DNA of 64,000 bases from Actinomadura mexicana (GTDB lineage Bacteria; Actinomycetota; Actinomycetes; Streptosporangiales; Streptosporangiaceae): positions 62,001-126,000 of the forward strand of contig NZ_FZNP01000006.1 of assembly GCF_900188105.1 (NCBI RefSeq). The letters are read 5' to 3'. The notes under the pieces are model-generated. The model saw only the letters and a list, made by a program, of their open reading frames with translations. It did not search any database and was not told where the DNA came from. Below, one piece after another: positions 59,553 through 64,000 of the stretch. Numbering within the stretch: the first letter of the stretch is position 1; every line of letters starts with the position of its first letter. The translations under genes were made by a program, and so were the position numbers.

Positions 59553-59785
59553 GGCGCCCCTCCCGGTGGGAGGGCCGGTGACCGCCCCCCGCCAAGAAGG
59601 TCGCCACCGGCCCTCGGGCTCCGTACGGGCCCGGGGCTCCCATCCCGGTCCATACGGGCCATTCACCAGAGGGTGTGCAAGAACGAAGTTATGCGGCGGA
59701 AGGTCCCGCTGGAGAGGGACAGCTGTCCCGTCTGTGCCGGGACCGCCCCGGGACAGGCGCAAGCCCAGGTAGGACGGGGCCTCCG
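59553..59785. other. Intergenic region sensor kinase / dapF
   Basis: 233 bp, convergent. Besides the kinase terminator it has a 14-bp palindrome GGGACAGCTGTCCC at 59716-59729. A short frame on the plus strand includes a C-P-V-C motif but has no ribosome site, and I do not call it. Confidence 0.4.
59570..59615 (+). terminator. Terminator hairpin after the sensor kinase
   Basis: Perfect 11-bp stem GAGGGCCGGTG / CACCGGCCCTC (59570-59580, 59605-59615) with a 24-nt loop, 17 bp past the stop codon. Confidence 0.6.
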
Positions 59786-60586
59786 CTAGATCCAGCCGGG
59801 CCGCGTCTCGCCCTCGGCGACCAGGACGGCCGGGCCCCGCAGGTAGCTGGTCTCGCCGTCCAGCACGACGGTCACCCTGCCGCCGGGGACGTCCACGGTC
59901 CATTCGGCGCCGTCGGCCGTGCCGCGGGCCGCCGCCGCGGCCACCGCGACGGTGCCGGTGCCGCACGACCGGGTCTCGCCGGAGCCGCGCTCGTACACCC
60001 GCATCTCGACGTGCCGGTCCCCCACGCTGCGGAAGAACTCGACGTTCACCCCGGCGGGGAAGACCGCCGGATCGAAGTCCGGGGCGCGGGAGAGGTCCAG
60101 GGCGGCGACCGGCCCGGTCACGCGGCACGCCAGGTGGGGGTTGCCGACGCTGACCCGCTCGCCTGCGAAGCTCGCGCCCGCCAGGGACGCCTCCCCCGGG
60201 CCGAGCAGCTCCGGCCGGCCCATCTCCACGCTGACGTCCCCGGACGGGCCGAGAGTCACGCGGCGCAGGCCCGCGCGGGTGGCCAGGTCCCACTCCCCGG
60301 GCGGGGCCAGGCCCGCGTCGACCAGGTAGCGGGCGAAGACGCGCACCCCGTTGCCGCACATCTCGGCGATGCTGCCGTCGGCGTTGCGGTAGTCCATGAA
60401 CCACTCGGCGTCGGCGTCGGACCCGGTGGCCTTCGTCCGGACCGCGCGCAGGACGCCGTCGGCGCCGATCCCCGCCCGCCGGTCGCAGAGCCGCGCGACG
60501 GCCTCCGGGGTGAGGTCCAGGACACCGTCCGGATCGGGGAGGATCACGAAGTCGTTCTCGGTGCCGTGCCCCTTGACGAACCGCAT
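59786..60586 (-). CDS. dapF: Diaminopimelate epimerase
   Basis: Converts LL- to meso-diaminopimelate for lysine and peptidoglycan synthesis. 266 aa. The first catalytic cysteine is in the MCGNGVRVFARY motif near residue 76 and the second in the SGETRSCGTGTVA motif near residue 208. The N-terminal KGHGTENDFVI is complete. Starts at ATG 60586, 7 nt after miaA. In related genomes hflX follows closely; here the 16-kb accessory block intervenes. Confidence 0.96.
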   Translation of the reverse strand: MRFVKGHGTENDFVILPDPDGVLDLTPEAVARLCDRRAGIGADGVLRAVRTKATGSDADAEWFMDYRNADGSIAEMCGNGVRVFARYLVDAGLAPPGEWDLATRAGLRRVTLGPSGDVSVEMGRPELLGPGEASLAGASFAGERVSVGNPHLACRVTGPVAALDLSRAPDFDPAVFPAGVNVEFFRSVGDRHVEMRVYERGSGETRSCGTGTVAVAAAAARGTADGAEWTVDVPGGRVTVVLDGETSYLRGPAVLVAEGETRPGWI

Positions 60587-60593
60587 GCTCCGA

Positions 60594-61529
60594 TCATATG
60601 GGGTCCGGCGTCCCCCGGATCACCAGGGCGAGAGCGCGATCGACCAGGTCGGGGGCATCGTGGGGCAGCCATCGCACGCGCGGGTCGCGGCGGAACCAGG
60701 ACTCCTGGCGGCGGGCGAAACGCCGCGTCGTCCGGACGGTGTCCTCGCGGGCCTGCTCCTGCGTCCACTCCCCCGCCAGGACCCGCAGCACCTGCGCGTA
60801 CCCGAGGGCGCGCCCGGCGGTCAGGCCGTCCCGCAGGCCCCGCTCCTCCAGCTCCCGGACCTCGTCGACCAGGCCCGCCGCCCACATCCGCTCCACCCGC
60901 AGGGCGATGCGCTCGTCCAGCACCTCGCGGGGCACGCTCAGGCCGACCTGCACGACGTCGTCGTAGCGGTACCGGTGCTCGGGCAGGGTCGCGGTGAACG
61001 GGCGGCCGGAGATCTCGATGACCTCCAGGGCCCGCACGATCCGGCGGCCGTTGCTCGGCAGGATCGCCTCCGCCGCCGCAGGGTCCAGGCCGCGCAGCCG
61101 CTCGTGCAGCGGGCCGGGCCCGACCCGCGCCAGCTCCTCCTCCAGGCGCCCCCGCACGGCCGGGTCCGTCCCCGGGAACTCCATGCGGTCGAGCGCGGCG
61201 CGGACGTACAGGCCGGACCCGCCGACCAGCACCGGCAGCCGTCCCCGGCCCCTGATCCCGGCGATGGCGTCGGCGCTGAGCCGCTGGTACTCGGCGACGC
61301 TCGCGGTGACGGTGACGTCCCAGACGTCCAGCAGATGGTGCGGGACCCCGCGCATCTCGGCCGCGGACAGTTTCGCGGTGCCGATGTCCATGCCGCGGTA
61401 CAGCTGCATCGAGTCGGCGTTGACCGCCTCGCCGTCCAGCCGGAGGGCCAGCTCGACGGCCAGGTCGGACTTGCCGGCCGCCGTGGCTCCGACGACCGCG
61501 GTCACGTGCGGGGCATTGGGTGAGGTCAC
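60594..61529 (-). CDS. miaA: tRNA dimethylallyltransferase
   Basis: Adds the dimethylallyl group to A37 of tRNAs reading U-starting codons. 311 aa from a GTG at 61529. P-loop GATAAGKSDLAVELA near residue 13, DSMQLYRGMDIGTAK near residue 40, LVGGSGLYVRA near residue 100, and RRFARRQESWFRRD near residue 275, which binds tRNA. miaB, the next enzyme in the pathway, is 450 bp upstream on the same strand, with a small opposite-strand gene between them. dapF follows 7 nt downstream. Confidence 0.95.
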   Translation of the reverse strand: MTSPNAPHVTAVVGATAAGKSDLAVELALRLDGEAVNADSMQLYRGMDIGTAKLSAAEMRGVPHHLLDVWDVTVTASVAEYQRLSADAIAGIRGRGRLPVLVGGSGLYVRAALDRMEFPGTDPAVRGRLEEELARVGPGPLHERLRGLDPAAAEAILPSNGRRIVRALEVIEISGRPFTATLPEHRYRYDDVVQVGLSVPREVLDERIALRVERMWAAGLVDEVRELEERGLRDGLTAGRALGYAQVLRVLAGEWTQEQAREDTVRTTRRFARRQESWFRRDPRVRWLPHDAPDLVDRALALVIRGTPDPI

Positions 61530-61626
61530 GGGATTGATTGTGGCAACAGAACGGGTATGGCCGGAATGAACGGGTGCCGCAGCGTGCCCGCGGCGCCGAA
61601 CCAGCCGAGGGATCCGGGGGGATTCG

Positions 61627-61911
61627 ATGTCCATCGTCGACAAGGTCAAGCAGATGCTCGGGCAGCACTCCGACAAGGCCAAGCAAGGCGTCGAGAAGGC
61701 CGGGGACGTGTTCGACCAGCGCACCGGGGGCAAGCACGCCGACAAGGTCGACCGGGTCCAGGACCAGGCCGGCAGGTACATCGACCGCGAGGGCGGCCAG
61801 CCCGGCGGCACCGGCGGTCCGCACGGCGAAACCGGCGGACAGCCCGGCGGCGGCCAGGCCGAGGGACCGGGCGGACGGCCCGGCGGGACGGGCGGACAGC
61901 CGCCGCCCTAG
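61627..61911 (+). CDS. MT0933-type small 'antitoxin' family protein
   Basis: 94 aa. The first ~50 residues (IVDKVKQMLGQHSDKAKQG, then VFDQRTGGKHADKVDRVQD) form a charged helical segment characteristic of the MT0933/Rv0909 antitoxin family. The rest is a Gly/Gln/Pro tail with G-G-x-x-G-G-T-G-G repeats. A GGGGGATT site precedes the ATG. No toxin gene accompanies it: both neighbours are tRNA-modification genes on the other strand. It may be a CsbD-like stress protein rather than an antitoxin. Confidence 0.7.
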   Translation: MSIVDKVKQMLGQHSDKAKQGVEKAGDVFDQRTGGKHADKVDRVQDQAGRYIDREGGQPGGTGGPHGETGGQPGGGQAEGPGGRPGGTGGQPPP

Positions 61912-61981
61912 GCGGGCCCTGAGGGGCCGTACCCGCGAGCACCTGCCGTGCCGGCTGCCCGGCCGGAGCCCGTGACAGGGT

Positions 61982-63523
61982 TCAGGGGCAGGTCGAGCAA
62001 CCCGGCGCGGAGGCGGCGGGCTGGGCCGGGCGCCCGATCGAGGGCATGCCCAGCGACACGCCCACGGCTCCGCCTTCCCCGCCCTGCCGGGCCTCCCACG
62101 CGTCGCCCGCGCGCGTCCGGCGGACGCCCAGCGCGGGCTTGTCGGCGACCAGGTGGTGCGGAGCGGCATAGGTGATCTCGACGGTGACCATGTCGCCGGG
62201 ACGGACCGGCTCCTGCGGCACGCCGAAGTGGACCAGGCGGTTGTCGGGCGCCCGCCCCGAGAGCCGGCGCTTCGCCTCGTCCTTGCGGCCCTCGCCCTCG
62301 GCGACCAGCACCTCCAGCGTCCGGCCGAGCTGCCCGCGGTTCTCCGCCCAGGAGATCTCCTCCTGGAGCGCGACGAGCCGCTCGTACCGCTCCTGGACGA
62401 CCTCCTTCGGCAGCTGGCCGTCCATGGTCGCCGCCGGGGTGCCCGGGCGCTTGGAGTACTGGAACGTGAACGCCGACGCGAACCGGGCCTCCCGCACCAC
62501 GTGCAGGGTCTCCTCGAAGTCGGCCTCGGTCTCGCCGGGGAAGCCCACGATGATGTCGGTGGTGATCGCCGCGTCCGGGATCGCGGCCCGGACCTTCTCG
62601 ATGATGCCGAGGTAGCGCGCCTGCCGGTACGACCGGCGCATCGCGCGCAGCACGGCGTCCGACCCGGACTGCAGCGGCATGTGCAGGGACGGCATCACGT
62701 TCGGCGTCTCCGCCATCGCGGCGATCACGTCGTCGGTGAAGTCCTTGGGGTGCGGCGAGGTGAACCGGACCCGCTCCAGGCCATCGACGCCGCCGCAGGC
62801 CCGCAGCAGCCCCGCGAACGCCGACTGCCCGCCCCCGGTCATCGCGCGGACCTCCTGCGGCGCGCCGGACAGGGCGCCGAAGCCCGAGCCGTAGGCGTTG
62901 ACGTTCTGCCCGAGCAGCGTTATCTCCAGGGCGCCCTCGGCGACCAGCGCCTCGACCTCGGCGAGGATCTCCCCCGGCCGGCGGTCGCGCTCCTTGCCGC
63001 GCAGGGACGGGACGATGCAGAACGTGCAGGTGTTGTTGCACCCCACGGAGATCGACACCCAGGCGGCGTAGGGGGACTCGCGGCGCGTCGGCAGCGTCGA
63101 GGGGAAGGTCACCAGCGACTCTTCGATCTCGACCTGCGCCTCGCTTCGAACGCGCGCGCGTTCGAGCAGCGCGGGCAGCGACCCGATGTTGTGCGTGCCG
63201 AACACCACGTCCACCCAGGGGGCGCGCCTGACGATGGTGTCGCGGTCCTTCTGCGCCAGGCAGCCGCCGACGGCGATCTGCATGCCGGGATGGCCGTCCT
63301 TGACGGGCCGCAGATGGCCGAGGTTGCCGTAGAGGCGGTTGTCGGCGTTCTCCCGCACCGCGCAGGTGTTGAACACCACGACGTCGGGCTCGGCCTCCCC
63401 CGCGCGGACGTACCCGGCCGACTCCAGCAGACCCGACAACCGCTCGGAGTCGTGGACGTTCATCTGGCACCCGTAGGTACGGATTTCGTACGTACGGGCA
63501 GCCGTCTCCATTGGCGCACTCAT
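61982..63523 (-). CDS. miaB: tRNA-2-methylthio-N6-dimethylallyladenosine synthase
   Basis: Radical-SAM methylthiotransferase acting on the MiaA product. 513 aa from the ATG at 63523 (alternatives at 63532 and 63511). N-terminal UPF0004 domain with cysteines in TYGCQMN, FNTCAVRENA and GGCLAQ; radical-SAM motif CNNTCTFCIVP near residue 165; C-terminal TRAM domain (~390-455). A C-terminal tail of ~50 residues ends in P-G-C-S-T-C-P. Divergent from the ABC ATPase gene at 63702. Confidence 0.95.
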   Translation of the reverse strand: MSAPMETAARTYEIRTYGCQMNVHDSERLSGLLESAGYVRAGEAEPDVVVFNTCAVRENADNRLYGNLGHLRPVKDGHPGMQIAVGGCLAQKDRDTIVRRAPWVDVVFGTHNIGSLPALLERARVRSEAQVEIEESLVTFPSTLPTRRESPYAAWVSISVGCNNTCTFCIVPSLRGKERDRRPGEILAEVEALVAEGALEITLLGQNVNAYGSGFGALSGAPQEVRAMTGGGQSAFAGLLRACGGVDGLERVRFTSPHPKDFTDDVIAAMAETPNVMPSLHMPLQSGSDAVLRAMRRSYRQARYLGIIEKVRAAIPDAAITTDIIVGFPGETEADFEETLHVVREARFASAFTFQYSKRPGTPAATMDGQLPKEVVQERYERLVALQEEISWAENRGQLGRTLEVLVAEGEGRKDEAKRRLSGRAPDNRLVHFGVPQEPVRPGDMVTVEITYAAPHHLVADKPALGVRRTRAGDAWEARQGGEGGAVGVSLGMPSIGRPAQPAASAPGCSTCP

Positions 63524-63701
63524 GACAGTCATCCAGGTTACGGGCCCGGCGTGACATGGCGGAACGGGCGGCGCACCCCGCCGCCGCCTTTTATGATCAC
63601 TCTCCGCCACGACCGAACCCCGTCCGACGTGGGTATTCGTGATCGTATCGGTACCGCGCGGCAACTCGGGCAGTACTGGCGATGACATAAAGTCCGTGCC
63701 C

Positions 63702-64000
63702 ATGACGGACAGCGAAAGCGGGCCCGAGGTCACCGAGACCGGGCCGGAGGACTCCACCCCGGAGCCGGCCGCCGCAGGTGACCGGCCGCTCGTCGTAGTC
63801 GAGCACGTCAACAAGCACTTCGGCGAGCTGCACGTCCTCAAGGACATCAACCTCACCGTGAACTCCGGCGAGGTGGTCGTCGTCATCGGCCCGTCCGGCG
63901 GCGGGAAGTCGACCCTGTGCCGGTCGATCAACCGGCTGGAGCCGATCGACGACGGCACGATCCTCGTGGACGGCAAGGAGCTGCCCAAAGAGGGCAAGGA
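63702..64000 (+). CDS. gluA: Glutamate/polar amino-acid ABC ATPase, 5' part (runs off window)
   Basis: Partial: about 100 residues before the window ends. After an acidic ~30-residue N-terminal extension the ATPase domain starts (VVVEHVNKHFGELHVLKDINL) with Walker A GPSGGGKSTLCRSINRLE near residue 70 and then DGTILVDGKELP, a pattern typical of GluA/GlnQ ATPases. In streptomycetes gluABCD is next to miaB, which supports the call. A GTG or later ATG start without the acidic extension is possible. Promoter likely near CATAAAG at 63686. Confidence 0.8.
   Translation, partial: MTDSESGPEVTETGPEDSTPEPAAAGDRPLVVVEHVNKHFGELHVLKDINLTVNSGEVVVVIGPSGGGKSTLCRSINRLEPIDDGTILVDGKELPKEGK

Noticed and set aside
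59675..59790. Short plus-strand frame with a C-P-V-C motif
   Set aside because: No start with ribosome site, ends near dapF on the other strand, and the motif alone is not evidence.
61538..61975. Overlapping plus-strand frames around the MT0933-type gene
   Set aside because: Only the frame starting at 61627 has a ribosome site and the family's helical motif; the others are out-of-phase readings of the Gly-rich tail.

Overview
The window is chromosomal DNA from a high-GC actinomycete. GTG starts, stop/start overlaps (GTGA, ATGA, TGATG), purine-rich ribosome sites and leaderless promoters are common. The gene families and order (M4 protease-leuA-era-CDA-corC-ybeY-ybeZ-HIT-rsmE-dnaJ-hrcA-DUF3097-hemW-lepA-rpsT-holA-comEC-comEA-degV, then hflX...dapF-miaA-miaB-gluA) match core actinobacterial loci. 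I would guess the Streptosporangiales/Thermomonosporaceae (Actinomadura-like), but no rRNA is present to prove it. I see no rRNA, tRNA, CRISPR array, prophage or complete insertion sequence.

Region 1 (0-6.6 kb): a protealysin-like M4 protease with its emfourin-type inhibitor; leuA behind a leucine-rich leader peptide and attenuation hairpin; a DDAH-type arginine-modifying hydrolase coupled to a TerB/zinc-ribbon protein; a repeat-tailed membrane protein; era. Region 2 (6.6-12.2 kb): a large SARP/AfsR-type regulator and an MMPL exporter, apparently inserted between era and the cytidine-deaminase-like gene. Region 3 (12.3-29.1 kb): mostly housekeeping genes for rRNA maturation (ybeY, ybeZ, rsmE), heat shock (hrcA-dnaJ with a CIRCE operator), haem insertion (hemW) and translation (lepA, rpsT). 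An ECF sigma/membrane partner pair and several uncharacterised genes lie among them. Region 4 (29.1-32.5 kb): accessory genes, namely KptA, a HAD-like protein, LysR-SRPBCC, and TetR/NTF2 around a double palindrome. Region 5 (32.7-43.6 kb): holA, the competence genes comEC/comEA, an MFS exporter with an AraC regulator, degV, hutI and hflX.

Region 6 (43.8-59.6 kb): an accessory block between hflX and dapF. Malate synthase and a three-subunit glycolate oxidase (glcDEF) together would turn glycolate into glyoxylate and then malate. They are followed by a secreted protein, a tightly overlapping dipeptide-type ABC importer (permease, permease, fused double ATPase, binding protein), a divergent TetR/membrane-protein pair with two matching operators, and an orphan NarL-type sensor kinase. 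Region 7 (59.8-64 kb): dapF, miaA, a small MT0933-type 'antitoxin', miaB, and the start of a glutamate-type ABC ATPase cut by the window edge.

The most informative signals are regulatory: the leuA leader, CIRCE, two TetR operator pairs, a LysR inverted repeat, an inverted repeat plus five-codon ORF at the SARP start, and a recurring arrangement in which a -10 hexamer sits 6-9 nt before the start codon, predicting leaderless mRNAs for many of the accessory genes. I did not find a convincing wholly new system. The best leads are the KptA/HAD convergent pair, the zinc- and nucleophile-free cytidine-deaminase-like protein, the TOPRIM-like motifs in DUF3097, and the glycolate block.
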